Of a stretch of DNA of 64,000 nt, positions 25,413-34,576 are shown one piece after another (position 1 is the first letter of the stretch; each line of letters starts with the position of its first letter). Source of the DNA: Halorubrum sp. Atlit-26R (GTDB taxonomy: Archaea; Halobacteriota; Halobacteria; Halobacteriales; Haloferacaceae). Location: NCBI RefSeq assembly GCF_003666015.1, contig NZ_QPLT01000005.1:1-64000 (forward strand), in the 5' to 3' direction. The notes below the pieces were generated by a model. The model saw only the letters and a program-made list of their open reading frames with translations, searched no databases and was not told where the DNA came from. The translations under genes were made by a program, and so were the position numbers.

Positions 25413-25862
25413 TCGGCGGCCACCCCGCTGGCTTGGCGTGGGATATGGATCATCTGTAGTGTTGGTGTACTGGCGAGGCGGGCCCTTGTAGGTTCGGATG
25501 TTCGGACCCGCCCGGCATCTACGTGTCCGATTCGGTATGTAACGTCGGTCAGGTGCGTCTGACGCTGAATCCGGTACGTCGGTAAGAAACGGACTCCGGA
25601 CACATAAGCGTAGGCAGACCGGAGTGAAACTGATCTCCAACCGACTAAACCGCGGTACGAGAGCGGTCTCCCACCGGAACAGAAGGGGGGTTGCCGGGCG
25701 GTGATAGCCCGTCGATACCCGGCGCTTGCCCTCCCTCGCTCGTCGCCCCGCCGAGCGCGCGTCCGGACTCGACGCGGTTCTTGCCGCGGATATGTCAAAA
25801 TTCGACAACTGGATCCGCCCTCGTCCCACAAGCTTATGCCCGGCGTCGCCGTGGAGCCGGAC
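25413..25862. other. 450-bp divergent intergenic region upstream of nrdJ
   Basis: Separates nrdJ (minus) from a small membrane protein gene (plus). It has lower GC than the flanks around 25440-25650. The minus strand contains atccatatccc (near 25440-25450) about 30-40 bases before the nrdJ start, a possible TATA region. The plus strand has agcttat at 25831-25837, about 28 bases before the ATG at 25863. Nothing else recognised; no cobalamin-riboswitch core was seen. Confidence 0.5.
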
Positions 25863-26078
25863 ATGACCGCACCGTCGCTCGCGCTCGCGGGACTCGCCGC
25901 GCCGGCACAGGCCGCGCTGCTCGGCAGTCAGGTCGGCCAGCTGCTGGTCGCCCTCGTCGCCGTCGCGCTGATAATCGTCGTCGGCAAGTTCGTGCTGAAG
26001 CTCGCGTGGCGGCTCGTCACGATCGGGATCGTCGTCGTCGCCGCGTTCTACGTCCTCTCGACGCTCGGGCTGGTATAA
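25863..26078 (+). CDS. Small two-helix membrane protein, unknown
   Basis: 71 aa. ATG at 25863 (MTAPSLALAGLAAPAQAALL) preferred over the in-frame ATG at 25836 because agcttat is placed for a leaderless start. Residues 24-42 (GQLLVALVAVALIIVVGKF) and 50-70 (RLVTIGIVVVAAFYVLSTLGL) are membrane helices joined by a basic VLKLAW loop. Function unknown. Convergent with cdc48. Confidence 0.75.
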   Translation: MTAPSLALAGLAAPAQAALLGSQVGQLLVALVAVALIIVVGKFVLKLAWRLVTIGIVVVAAFYVLSTLGLV

Positions 26079-26129
26079 AAAGGACGGCCGCGGGCGAGAA
26101 TCGCCCGTCGACCGAGGCGACCGCGCGGC

Positions 26130-28397
26130 TTACTGGAACGCGGCGCCCGGCTCGGCCTCGTCGCGCTCCACCTCGGACCGCTTGAACCGCTTTTCTATCT
26201 CCTCGTAGCGTTGGCGCGTCTCGGCGGTGACGCTCGGGTTCACCTCGCTTAACGCGTCGTCGAAGTGCGCCATCGTCACGCGGACGTTGCCGACGGACTC
26301 GCCGACCTCCTCGCGCGTGACGCTGCCGATGAACTCCCGGGAGGCGTTCATCGACGCCTCGCGGGCGACCGCCTCGATGTCGGCGCCCACGTACCCCTCG
26401 GTCTTGCGGGCGAGGGCGTCGAGGTCGACGTCGTCCGCCAGCGGCTTGTGCCGCGTGTGGACCTCGAAGATCCGGCGGCGCGCCTCCTCGTCGGGGACGG
26501 GCACGTGGACGTGCCGGTCGAGCCGACCGGGGCGCAACAGCGCCGAGTCGATGAGGTCCGGGCGGTTCGTCGTCGCGACGACGACCACGTCCTCCAGCGA
26601 CTCGAGCCCGTCGAGCTCCGTCAGCAGCTGGGAGACGACGCGTTCACCCACGCCGGAGTCGCCGGAGTTCTTCCCGCGCTCGGTCGCGATCGAGTCGATC
26701 TCGTCGAAGAACACGATCGTCGGCGCGTTCTCGCGGGCCTTGCTGAACACCTCGCGGACGCCCTTCTCGGACTCGCCCACGTACTTGTTCAGCAGCTCCG
26801 GCCCCTTGATCGAGATGAAGTTCGACTCGCTCTCGTTGGCGACGGCCTTCGCGAGCAGGGTCTTCCCCGTGCCCGGCGGGCCGTACATCAGGACGCCCTT
26901 CGCGGCCTGCATGTCGAGCTCCTCGAACACCTCGGGGTACTCTAAGGGCCACTGGATCGTCTCGCGGAGCCGCTCTTTGGTACCCTCGAGGCCGCCCACG
27001 TCGTCCCAGGTGACGTCGGGGACCTCCACGAACACCTCCCGCAGCGCGGAGGGCTCGATCCCCTTGATCGCCTCCTTGAAGTCCGCCTCGGTCACCTGGA
27101 TGCTGTTCAGCACGTCGGCGTCGATCTCGTCGCTCTCGAGGTCGATCTCCGGGCGGATCCGCCGCAGCGCGTGCATCGCGGACTCCTTCGCGAGCGACTC
27201 GAGGTCGGCCCCGACGAAGCCGTGGGTGTTCTCGGCGTACTCGTCGAGGTCGATCCCGTCGGTCAGCGGCATGCTCCGCGTGTGGACCTGGAGGATCTCC
27301 TTGCGGCCGTCGCGGTCGGGGACGCCGACCTCGATCTCGCGGTCGAAGCGGCCGCCCCGTCGGAGCGCCTGGTCGATGGCGTCGACGCGGTTCGTCGCCC
27401 CGATGACGACGACCTCGCCGCGCTCCTCGAGCCCGTCCATCAGCGAGAGGAGCTGGGCCACGACGCGCCGTTCGACGTCGCCGCCGGCCTCCTCGCGCTT
27501 CGGCGCGATGGAGTCCAGCTCGTCCATGAAGATGATCGCGGGCGACTCCTCGGACGCCTCCTCGAACACCTCGCGCAGCTGCTCTTCGCTCTCGCCGTAG
27601 TACTTCGACATGATCTCCGGGCCGGAGATCGTGTGGAAGTTCGCGTCGATCTCGTTGGCGACCGCCTTCGCGATCAGCGTCTTCCCCGTGCCCGGCGGGC
27701 CGTGGAGCAGGACGCCCTTCGGCGGGTCGATGCCGAGTCGCTTGAACAGCTCCGGGTGCCGCATCGGCAGCTCGATCATCTCCCGGACCTGTTCGAGCTC
27801 GTCGTCGAGCCCGCCGATGTCCTCGTAGGTGACGTCCGGGCCCTCGCCCGTCCCGCCGGGGGCGTCGCCGCGGTCGGCGAGCTCCTCGGCGGAGATCTCG
27901 GAGATCGAGATGTCGGTCTCGTCGGTGATGACGACCGTGCCGCCGGGGCTCGTCTCGGCGATCTTCATCGGCACCGCCTGCGACTGCCCGCCCATCAGCC
28001 CGAAGCCGAGCGAGGTCCGGATCGTCTGCCCCTCCGTGACGGGCTGGCCGGAGAGCTTGTCGCGGATGAACGGGGCGATCTGGCCCCGCACCCGCAGCTG
28101 GCTCGGGAAGGCGATCGTCACCGCGTCCGCGCGAGAGACGTCCACGTCCTCGACGGTCACCCGGTCGTCGATCCCCACGTCGGCCTCCTGCCGGAGGCGG
28201 CCGTCGATGCGGATCACGCCGGTGCCGTCGTCCTCGGGGTAGCCGGGCCAGACGCGGGCGATCGCGGCCCCGTCGGCGCCCTCGACGCGGACGATGTCCC
28301 CGCCGGAGAGCCCGAGCTCGTCGGCCGCGACGCGGTCGATCGCCGCGAGGCGGCGGCCGGCGTCCTTCTGTTTCAGCGGCTTGACGGTGAGCTTCAT
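26130..28397 (-). CDS. cdc48: CDC48/VAT-type AAA+ ATPase
   Basis: 755 aa. Double-ring unfoldase that feeds the proteasome and remodels complexes. N-domain (residues 1-190) begins [21 protein letters not shown]1: Walker [18 protein letters not shown] (about 235), Walker [16 protein letters not shown] (about 295), Arg finger region [15 protein letters not shown]2: [18 protein letters not shown] (about 510), [29 protein letters not shown]. The C-terminus ends GAAFQ without the HbYX proteasome motif. The ATG overlaps the stop of the preceding small gene by 4 bases (ATGA), so the two are translated together. Confidence 0.97.
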   Translation of the reverse strand: MKLTVKPLKQKDAGRRLAAIDRVAADELGLSGGDIVRVEGADGAAIARVWPGYPEDDGTGVIRIDGRLRQEADVGIDDRVTVEDVDVSRADAVTIAFPSQLRVRGQIAPFIRDKLSGQPVTEGQTIRTSLGFGLMGGQSQAVPMKIAETSPGGTVVITDETDISISEISAEELADRGDAPGGTGEGPDVTYEDIGGLDDELEQVREMIELPMRHPELFKRLGIDPPKGVLLHGPPGTGKTLIAKAVANEIDANFHTISGPEIMSKYYGESEEQLREVFEEASEESPAIIFMDELDSIAPKREEAGGDVERRVVAQLLSLMDGLEERGEVVVIGATNRVDAIDQALRRGGRFDREIEVGVPDRDGRKEILQVHTRSMPLTDGIDLDEYAENTHGFVGADLESLAKESAMHALRRIRPEIDLESDEIDADVLNSIQVTEADFKEAIKGIEPSALREVFVEVPDVTWDDVGGLEGTKERLRETIQWPLEYPEVFEELDMQAAKGVLMYGPPGTGKTLLAKAVANESESNFISIKGPELLNKYVGESEKGVREVFSKARENAPTIVFFDEIDSIATERGKNSGDSGVGERVVSQLLTELDGLESLEDVVVVATTNRPDLIDSALLRPGRLDRHVHVPVPDEEARRRIFEVHTRHKPLADDVDLDALARKTEGYVGADIEAVAREASMNASREFIGSVTREEVGESVGNVRVTMAHFDDALSEVNPSVTAETRQRYEEIEKRFKRSEVERDEAEPGAAFQ

Positions 28398-28645
28398 CGC
28401 TCGCCCTCCACGGTGAGCACGCCGTTGTTCACGGCCGCGTCCGCGGCCGTTCCGGGCAGCTCGAACTCCGATTCGACCGGCCCGTCCGGTCCCTCCACGA
28501 CGACGATCGCCGTCCCGCCGACGGTGTCGACGGTGACGGTCTCGTCGTCGACGCCGAGATCGGCGGCGACGACCCACTCGTCGTCGTACTCGTACCGACG
28601 CAGCAGCGCGCCGTCGCCGGTCGATCGGGTCTGTATGTGATTCAT
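28394..28645 (-). CDS. Small alpha-crystallin-like protein, cdc48 partner
   Basis: 83 aa. The second half shows the end of an Hsp20-like beta fold ([27 protein letters not shown]), close to the VNNGVLTV strand of small heat-shock proteins, preceded by [21 protein letters not shown]. Too short for a full sHSP. Four-base overlap with cdc48 suggests an adaptor or substrate-delivery role, which is inference. TATA-like sequence gcgtggctatttaaac in the plus strand (about 28660-28680) marks the operon promoter. Confidence 0.82.
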   Translation of the reverse strand: MNHIQTRSTGDGALLRRYEYDDEWVVAADLGVDDETVTVDTVGGTAIVVVEGPDGPVESEFELPGTAADAAVNNGVLTVEGER

Positions 28646-28790
28646 CCTAACTACGAGTTAGTCGCGTGGCTATTTAAACTTGACGCTCAAAATCGCATGA
28701 CGTGAGTGTTTCTCTGTTCTATCGGTAGTGTAGCGGTTCGGGTTTCATTGCCCCCGATCGGTCGCCGTCCGGCGGTCGGCGCCGCGTCGT

Positions 28791-28836
28791 GTCTCCCGGT
28801 TCGGATCGCGGGCCCGTCTCCCGGTTCGGATCGCGG
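28791..28836. repeat. Direct repeat, 21 bp twice
   Basis: The 20-base sequence gtctcccggttcggatcgcg plus a following g occurs at 28791-28811 and 28816-28836, period 25. It lies in the 251-bp gap between the divergent cdc48 operon and the hydrolase gene, upstream of the hydrolase TATA box (28867). It may be a regulatory repeat or a recent duplication. Confidence 0.7.
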
Positions 28837-28896
28837 AGCGCCGACCGCGGTCCGACCCCTCGGGCGTTTATACCGCTCGGCGCCGAACCGCCGGCC

Positions 28897-29667
28897 ATGG
28901 AACGGGTCACCCACGACGGCCGGGAGACGGCGTACCGCCGCTTCGACCGCGGCGGCGACGGACCGACGGTCTGTTTCGTCCACGGCAGCGGCGGCACGAA
29001 GGACGTCTGGAAGTCGCAGGCGCGCATCGCCGACCGGTTCCCCGGCGTCGCCGTCGACCTCTCGGGGCACGGCGACAGCGACGACGTCGGGACCCCCGCG
29101 GGACGCGAGGCGCTCGACGCGTACGCCGACGACGTCGTCGCGGTCGCGGAGGCGACCGACGCGACCGTCCTCTGCGGGAACTCGCTCGGCGGCGCGGTCG
29201 CGCTGTGGGTCGCCGTGGAGCGCGACCTCGCGCTCGACGGCCTCGTCCTCGCGGGCACGGGCGCGAAGCTCGCGGTGGCCGAGCCCCTCCGCGACGCGCT
29301 CGCGAGCGACTTCGAACGCGCGGTCTCGCTGCTCCACGAGCCGGACCGGCTCTTTCACGACGCGCCCGTCGAGTACGTCGATCTCTCGGAGGCGGCCATG
29401 CGCGCGTGCGGCCGGGAAGTCACCGAACGCGACTTCCTGACGTGCCACCGCTTCGACGTCCGGGACCGCCTCGACGCGGTCGACGTCCCGGCGCTCGCGC
29501 TCGTCGGCGCGCACGACGGGCTCACGCCGCCCGCGTACCACGAGTACCTCGCCGAGGAGATCCCGGACGCGGAGTGGACCGAGATCCCGGACGCCGCCCA
29601 CCTCGCGATGCTCGAACGGCCGGCCGCGTTCAACGAGGCGCTCGCGGCGTTCCTCGACCGCCTGTAG
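28897..29667 (+). CDS. Alpha/beta-fold hydrolase
   Basis: 256 aa. Catalytic triad can be placed: oxyanion segment FVHGSGGTKDVW (about 28-39), nucleophile Ser in LCGNSLGGAVAL (about 94-105), acid in LVGAHDGLTPPAYH, and His in IPDAAHLAMLERP. A cap with MRACGREVTERDFLTCHRFD lies between. Start at 28897 agrees with TATA-like gtttatacc centred 27 bases upstream. Substrate unknown. Confidence 0.9.
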   Translation: MERVTHDGRETAYRRFDRGGDGPTVCFVHGSGGTKDVWKSQARIADRFPGVAVDLSGHGDSDDVGTPAGREALDAYADDVVAVAEATDATVLCGNSLGGAVALWVAVERDLALDGLVLAGTGAKLAVAEPLRDALASDFERAVSLLHEPDRLFHDAPVEYVDLSEAAMRACGREVTERDFLTCHRFDVRDRLDAVDVPALALVGAHDGLTPPAYHEYLAEEIPDAEWTEIPDAAHLAMLERPAAFNEALAAFLDRL

Positions 29668-29757
29668 GTCTCCGACCGCGGCGACCGGCCCGAAGCCGGT
29701 CGAGCCGCGGCGGCCGCGCAGGCACCCTTTTAGGTCGCTCGCGCGTCGCGGGGTCAC

Positions 29758-30450
29758 ATGGTCGACAGCGACGAACGAGACGCGGACGCGGGTCGGGCCG
29801 GCGACTCGGAGGAGCGGGCCGCCGCGGCGAACGCGCCCGGCGACCCCGACATCGAGGACCTGCTCGCGAAACTCGACGCGCTGCGCGACGCCGTCGACGA
29901 GGAACACGAGCGCGAGAAGGTCAGACAGACCATCTCGCTCGTCGAGCGGATGCCCGGGACCGGCGCGCTCGCCGAGCGGATCACCAAGTACACCTCCCGT
30001 GACTTGGCCGAGTCGTTCGTGGGGGCGGTGCTGTTCGCGCTCCCGCTGCTCGTCGAGGGGGGCGTCTTCGAGATCGCGGCCTGGTTCGCGGCGACGACCG
30101 TCGCCGGCGTCCCGGTCCTGTTGATCGGCCACGTCGGGTTCATCTTCCTCGCGACCGCCGGGCTCCTCTACTTCGCCGACTTCCGGCAGATCGCGATCCG
30201 ACACCCGATCTTCGGCCTCATCCCCCGGCGGTACGCCGGCGTCCTCCTCGTCTCGCTGACCACGTCGGCGACCATGCTGCTGTTCTGGGGCCGGCTTCAC
30301 GAGGGCGACCCCACCGCGGTCGAACGGGTCGGTCGGATCGCGGTCGTCTGGGCCGCGGCGGCGTTCGGCGCCGGGCTGGGCGACATCCTCCCGGGCGAGT
30401 CGCAGGGCGAGGACCTCGGCAAGTTCGACCTCGACATCGGCGACGACTGA
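29758..30450 (+). CDS. DUF2391-type integral membrane protein
   Basis: 230 aa. A charged N-terminus with a coiled coil (IEDLLAKLDALRDAVDEEHE, residues 31-50) is followed by about six membrane segments from residue 85 onwards (SFVGAVLFALPLLVEGGVFE, GHVGFIFLATAGLLYFAD, YAGVLLVSLTTSATMLLFWG) and an acidic C-terminus with GAGLGDILPGESQGED. This matches the DUF2391 membrane family of haloarchaea. Function unknown. TATA-like ccttttagg about 30 bases before ATG. Confidence 0.82.
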   Translation: MVDSDERDADAGRAGDSEERAAAANAPGDPDIEDLLAKLDALRDAVDEEHEREKVRQTISLVERMPGTGALAERITKYTSRDLAESFVGAVLFALPLLVEGGVFEIAAWFAATTVAGVPVLLIGHVGFIFLATAGLLYFADFRQIAIRHPIFGLIPRRYAGVLLVSLTTSATMLLFWGRLHEGDPTAVERVGRIAVVWAAAAFGAGLGDILPGESQGEDLGKFDLDIGDD

Positions 30451-30532
30451 GCGGGCGATCGACCGACTCGAAGCCGGAGACCCGATCCGCCCTTTCCACA
30501 GCTTTTTCGCCGCGGCGACCCTACCTGTGTCC

Positions 30533-30907
30533 ATGTCAGCGCTACGCGACGCGCTCCGGGACCTCCCGGACGCGGTGTTTGCGGACTTACTCGAGTCGGA
30601 CGAGGGGTACGTCCTCGTCGTCGACCTCCCGGGCGCGACCGCCGAGACCACCGAGGTGCTCGTCGAAGACGGGCGCATCGACATCGAGGGGCGCCGCGAG
30701 AAGGCGGTTCCCGACGGGTTCGAGTACGTCCGCGAGGACCGCCCGCTGTTCCTCGACGCGGAGCTCCCCCTCCCGAGCGACGCCGACGGCGCGGGCGCGG
30801 ACGCCGAGATCGACCGCGGCGTCCTCGAGATCTCGCTGCCGAAGCGGGAGCGGGAGGTCTCCAGGACCATCCCCGTCGACGACGCGGACGACGAGGGCGA
30901 CGCCTGA
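30533..30907 (+). CDS. Hsp20/alpha-crystallin family protein
   Basis: 124 aa. ATG at 30533 (MSALRDALRDLPDAVFADLL) preferred over GTG at 30527, since gctttttcg lies about 28 bases upstream. The sHSP fold is seen as GYVLVVDLPGATAETTEV, RIDIEGRREKAVPDGFEYVR and IDRGVLEISLPKRE; the tail DDADDEGDA is acidic. Followed after 3 bases by a UbiB-like kinase gene, so an operon. Confidence 0.88.
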   Translation: MSALRDALRDLPDAVFADLLESDEGYVLVVDLPGATAETTEVLVEDGRIDIEGRREKAVPDGFEYVREDRPLFLDAELPLPSDADGAGADAEIDRGVLEISLPKREREVSRTIPVDDADDEGDA

Positions 30908-30910
30908 CGG

Positions 30911-32584
30911 GTGGTCACGCTGGTCAACCTTCGCGCCTACTGGCGGTTCGTCGTCGTCCTGCGGCAGTTCTCGCCGCTCATCATCGCCTACTGGCGTGAC
31001 AGCCGGCGGTACTTCCTGTTCGGCGGGAGCCGCGAGGTCGACACCGAGACGCAGCGCGAGCGCGCCGCGGTGCTGCTCGACATCCTGCTCACGCTCGGCC
31101 CGACGTTCATCAAGCTCGGGCAGATCCTCTCGACGCGGCCGGACATCCTCCCGCCCGCGTACATCGAGGTGCTGGAGGGGCTCCAGGACGACGTGCCCCC
31201 CGCGCCGTGGGAGGAGTCGAAGGTCGTCCTCGAAGACGAGTTCGGCCCGGTCGACGAGACGTTCGACGACTTCGACCGCGACCCGATAAGCGGTGCGAGC
31301 CTCGGGCAGGTGTACACCGCCACCTACGAGGGCGACGACGTGGCCGTGAAGGTGCGCCGCCCCGGCATCGAGTCGCTCGTCGAGGCCGACCTCCGGACGA
31401 TCCGCTGGTCGATCCCGCTCGTCAAGCGGTTCACCGGCGCCGGCCGGGCGTTCTCCTTGGAGAACCTCGCCGACGAGTTCGCCAAGACGATCCGCGAGGA
31501 GATGGACTACGAGCGCGAGCGGACGATGCTCGAGGAGATCCGCGGGAACTTCGCGGACAACGATCAGATCCGGATCCCGGAGACGTACGAGGCGGTCTCC
31601 GGCCCCCGCGTGCTCACGATGGAGTACGTTCCGGGGACGAAGATCAGCGACATCGACGCGCTCGACGAGGGGGGACACGACCGGACGCAGATCGCGGAGA
31701 CGCTCCAGGAGGTGTACCTCCAGATGATAATCGAGGACGGCGTGTTCCACGCCGACCCCCACCCGGGGAACCTCGCGGTCGCGGACGACGGCGCCGTGAT
31801 CTTCTACGACTTCGGGATGGCGGGCCGGGTCGACCCGTTCGTCCAGGAGAAGATCGTCGAGTTCTACGTCGCGGTCGCGCGCCAGGACATCGACGCAATC
31901 CTCGACACGCTGATCTCGATGGGGACGCTCTCGCCGGAGGCCGACCGCGAGGTGATGGGCAACGTGATGGAGTTGGCCATCGCCGACGCCAGCGGCGAGG
32001 ACATCGAGCAGTACCAGGTGAACCAGATCATCGAGCAGGTGGAGTCGACCATCTACGAGTTCCCCCTCCGACTGCCGCCGAACCTCGCCTTGGTCCTCCG
32101 CGTCGCCACCGTCGTCGAGGGCGTCTGCGTCACCTTGGACCCCGAGTTCGACTTCATCTCGACGGCGACCGACTACCTCCGCGAGGAGGGGTACTACGAG
32201 CAGACCGCCCGAGACCTCGCCGAGGACGCCGGCCGGCAGGTGCAAAAGACCACCGAGGCGCTGTTCACGGTGCCGCCGAAGGCCGACGAGTTCCTCGACC
32301 GCGCCAACCGCGACGACCTGACGGTCAACGTCGTGCTGGAGGACGACACGAACGTCTTAGAGAAGCTGGCGATGCGGATCGCCTACTCGGTGCTGCTCGC
32401 CGTCGGCGTCCTCTCGGCGACGATCCTCTACTCGTTCGCGGAGAACTGGCGGCTCGCGCTCGTCGTCCTCGCCTTGGCCGCGCCGCTCGCGATCGCCCTG
32501 TACCGGTCGTTCCGGAAGAAGCGCGGGCTCCGGACCACGCCCCAGTTCACCAGGCAGGGGATGAAGAACCGGCGCGACGACTGA
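30911..32584 (+). CDS. ABC1/UbiB/AarF family atypical kinase, membrane
   Basis: 557 aa. N-terminal KxGQ region TFIKLGQILSTRPDILPPAY (about 65-84), Ala-rich loop GASLGQVYTATYEG (about 125-138), the invariant Lys of VAVKVRRPGIE, catalytic HADPHPGNLAV (about 277-287) and the DFG-equivalent FYDFGMAGR. Two C-terminal membrane helices (about 490-530) and a basic tail. UbiB proteins act as ATPases in isoprenoid-quinone or lipid handling; haloarchaea make menaquinone, so a related job is likely but not shown. GTG start. Confidence 0.93.
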   Translation: MVTLVNLRAYWRFVVVLRQFSPLIIAYWRDSRRYFLFGGSREVDTETQRERAAVLLDILLTLGPTFIKLGQILSTRPDILPPAYIEVLEGLQDDVPPAPWEESKVVLEDEFGPVDETFDDFDRDPISGASLGQVYTATYEGDDVAVKVRRPGIESLVEADLRTIRWSIPLVKRFTGAGRAFSLENLADEFAKTIREEMDYERERTMLEEIRGNFADNDQIRIPETYEAVSGPRVLTMEYVPGTKISDIDALDEGGHDRTQIAETLQEVYLQMIIEDGVFHADPHPGNLAVADDGAVIFYDFGMAGRVDPFVQEKIVEFYVAVARQDIDAILDTLISMGTLSPEADREVMGNVMELAIADASGEDIEQYQVNQIIEQVESTIYEFPLRLPPNLALVLRVATVVEGVCVTLDPEFDFISTATDYLREEGYYEQTARDLAEDAGRQVQKTTEALFTVPPKADEFLDRANRDDLTVNVVLEDDTNVLEKLAMRIAYSVLLAVGVLSATILYSFAENWRLALVVLALAAPLAIALYRSFRKKRGLRTTPQFTRQGMKNRRDD

Positions 32585-32593
32585 CTCGCGGCG

Positions 32594-33742
32594 TCACGCG
32601 CCGACGACCTGAATCGGCACGAGGAGGAAGCAGAGCGCGCCGACGGCGAACGTGGCGAGGCCGACCGCGAGCCGCGGGAGCCCCACGCCGTCCTCGTCCG
32701 TCGGGTCGGCCGGGCCGTTGAACGCGATCACCGTCGCGAACACGCCCCAGAACGCCCACAGGCCGACCGACTCGTTCAGTCCGAGCCCCCGCCAGAAGTG
32801 GAGGTACGCGGCGATCCCGAACAGCGCGCCGGGGACGAGCGCCGCCACCGTCTCCTGTCGCGGCCCGAGCATCGCCCGGACCATGTGGCCGCCGTCGAGC
32901 TGGCCCACCGGGAGGAGGTTCAGGAGGGTGAAGAACATCCCGACCCAGCCGCCGATCACGACCGGGTGGGCGGTGAGCCGCGGGTCGCCGTAGCTCGTCG
33001 GCTGGCCGAGGACACCGGCGATGAGGTCCAACAGCGGCGGGTTGTTGAACCGGATCACCGAGCCGGACGAGCTCGCGAGCTCCGCCGGCACCTGAATCGG
33101 GTCCAAGGAGAGGCCGACGGCGGTCACGACGACCGTCGCGACCAGCCCCGCGATCGGTCCGGCGGCGCCGATGTCGAAGAGGACCTTCCGCGAGGGCATC
33201 CGTCCGCGAATGCGGATCACCGCCCCGAGCGTGCCGAACGGGAAGATGAAGGGGATGACGTACGGGAGCGAGACGGGGACGCCGTGGTAGCGCCCGGCGG
33301 CGTAGTGACCGAGCTCGTGGGTCATCAGGACGCCGAGAACGGCCGCGGTGAACGGCCACGCCTGAAGCAGCGAGAGGGGGTTCGACTGGATCTCCGCGAG
33401 CGGCACGTAGTACCAGCCGTACGCGCCGACGAACAGCGTCGACAGTATCGTGGCGGCGAACATGGCGACGTTCACCCAGGGGATCCCGTCGCGGCCGCGG
33501 TCGAACGGGGTCGCGACGACGACGTGGCCGCCCTCGACGACCTCGACGTCGACCTCGTAGCCCGCCTCCCGGAAGTGCGGGGTCAGCTTCCGCAGTAGCG
33601 TCCGCTCCGGGACGTACGACTCGCCGCGGTACCGCACGCGGCCGTCCTCGCGGCGGACCTCGTCGATCCGGAAGAACGTCCGGAGGGGCTCCGGACGCGG
33701 CGCGCCGTCGCCGGCCGCCGCCGCGTCCTCGTGTTCTGACAT
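32594..33742 (-). CDS. Site-2 protease family zinc metalloprotease (M50)
   Basis: 382 aa. The zinc motif MTHELGHYAAGRYHG (about 140-154) and the third ligand in LLPVGQLDGGHM (about 267-278) sit in membrane segments, as in intramembrane S2P proteases. A 95-residue cytoplasmic N-domain (TFFRIDEVRREDGRVRYRG) precedes the first helix at about 90. About seven helices in all. It would cut membrane-anchored substrates such as regulators; target unknown. Its stop is 9 bases from that of the UbiB-like gene, convergent. Minus-strand TATA-like ggtttatac about 33 bases upstream. Confidence 0.92.
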   Translation of the reverse strand: MSEHEDAAAAGDGAPRPEPLRTFFRIDEVRREDGRVRYRGESYVPERTLLRKLTPHFREAGYEVDVEVVEGGHVVVATPFDRGRDGIPWVNVAMFAATILSTLFVGAYGWYYVPLAEIQSNPLSLLQAWPFTAAVLGVLMTHELGHYAAGRYHGVPVSLPYVIPFIFPFGTLGAVIRIRGRMPSRKVLFDIGAAGPIAGLVATVVVTAVGLSLDPIQVPAELASSSGSVIRFNNPPLLDLIAGVLGQPTSYGDPRLTAHPVVIGGWVGMFFTLLNLLPVGQLDGGHMVRAMLGPRQETVAALVPGALFGIAAYLHFWRGLGLNESVGLWAFWGVFATVIAFNGPADPTDEDGVGLPRLAVGLATFAVGALCFLLVPIQVVGA

Positions 33743-33946
33743 CGCCTCGTCGTAACTGGTCGGCGAGTATAAACCCCGCGTCGGCGGGCGAGCGAACCGG
33801 AAACGGGGGGACCGGTCGTCCGCTCGGTTCGTGAAGCGGACGCGTGCGCGGTCAGAAAGCGCGAGTCGGGGACCGAACCGCGGGATCCGGTGCGGCGGTG
33901 CGTGTCGGGGGCGGTGCTGCGAGCGTCGGTCGACGGAACGAGGCCC

Positions 33947-34207
33947 TCAGGCGGGCTCGACGCGCCAGGTCGTCGCGCCCGTGTACGACCACTTCTCGAC
34001 GGTGAGCTCCGTCGCGGAGTCGCGGAGCTTCACCATCAGGGCGCCGATCTCCTTCGGCGAGAGGTCGACGTCCTCGGAGATGAACTTTCCTTTGAAGTAC
34101 ATCTCGCCGTCCTGCGCGCGGTCGAGCAGGTACTGCTTCAGCCGCTCTTCCTTGCTGCGGTCGTCGTTCGCGCTCGCGTTCGTGGAGGGGTTCGCTGTCG
34201 CGCTCAT
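33947..34207 (-). CDS. Conserved haloarchaeal small protein (DUF7123-like)
   Basis: 86 aa from MSATANPSTNASAN. Soluble, with KEERLKQYLLDRAQDGEMYF, KFISEDVDLSPKEIGALMVK and a C-terminal WSYTGATTWRVEPA; the middle looks like a winged-helix DNA-binding module (helix, DLSPKEIGALMVKLRD recognition-like helix, beta hairpin). This suggests a small transcription regulator, as inference. Minus-strand TATA-like tttataac centred near 34240. Confidence 0.8.
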   Translation of the reverse strand: MSATANPSTNASANDDRSKEERLKQYLLDRAQDGEMYFKGKFISEDVDLSPKEIGALMVKLRDSATELTVEKWSYTGATTWRVEPA

Positions 34208-34576
34208 GGTACACCCCACGCTTGCCGCCGGAGGGTGTTATAAAGGCGACACCGTTGGGCGACGTTCAGGGGGTTTCAGGGCGTTTCACCGACCCTACCG
34301 AGCTAAAACGTGTCTGACGGACTCTTTATAACGGTTCTAAAACGCTGTAGACATTTTATAATCGAATCTGAGTGTGTTTCTGCTGCTGACCACTCGGTAA
34401 ACGAGTCACCCGTCCCCGCCGCGTTTGCCGGCCAATTAGCGGCAAAGTAATCCGGATAACACCGTCTCGGAGCGCCGGCGCGCGCCTCGCGCGCCTCCTC
34501 TCTCGGGCCGTCCGCGGTCGCGATCCGGGGTCCGAATCCCCTCGGCGCGCCGACTCGAACTCCCTTCGCGGGCCGG
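34208..34576. other. 369-bp AT-rich intergenic region
   Basis: Lies between the small winged-helix-like gene and the moaE gene, both minus strand. The part 34300-34460 is the most AT-rich non-coding DNA outside the hsd region, with ctttataacgg (34323-34333) and attttataatcg (34353-34364), both TATA-like in either direction. No ORF with homology, tRNA or repeat family member is recognised. Confidence 0.5.

Noticed and set aside
25413-25829. Extending nrdJ upstream by about 140 residues
   Set aside because: The added residues (many Arg, Ser, Thr, Tyr) are not acidic like the rest and match nothing in the family; kept only as a question in the findings.
27171-28640. 489-residue plus-strand reading frame opposite cdc48
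   Set aside because: Antisense shadow of CDC48 with no domain of its own.
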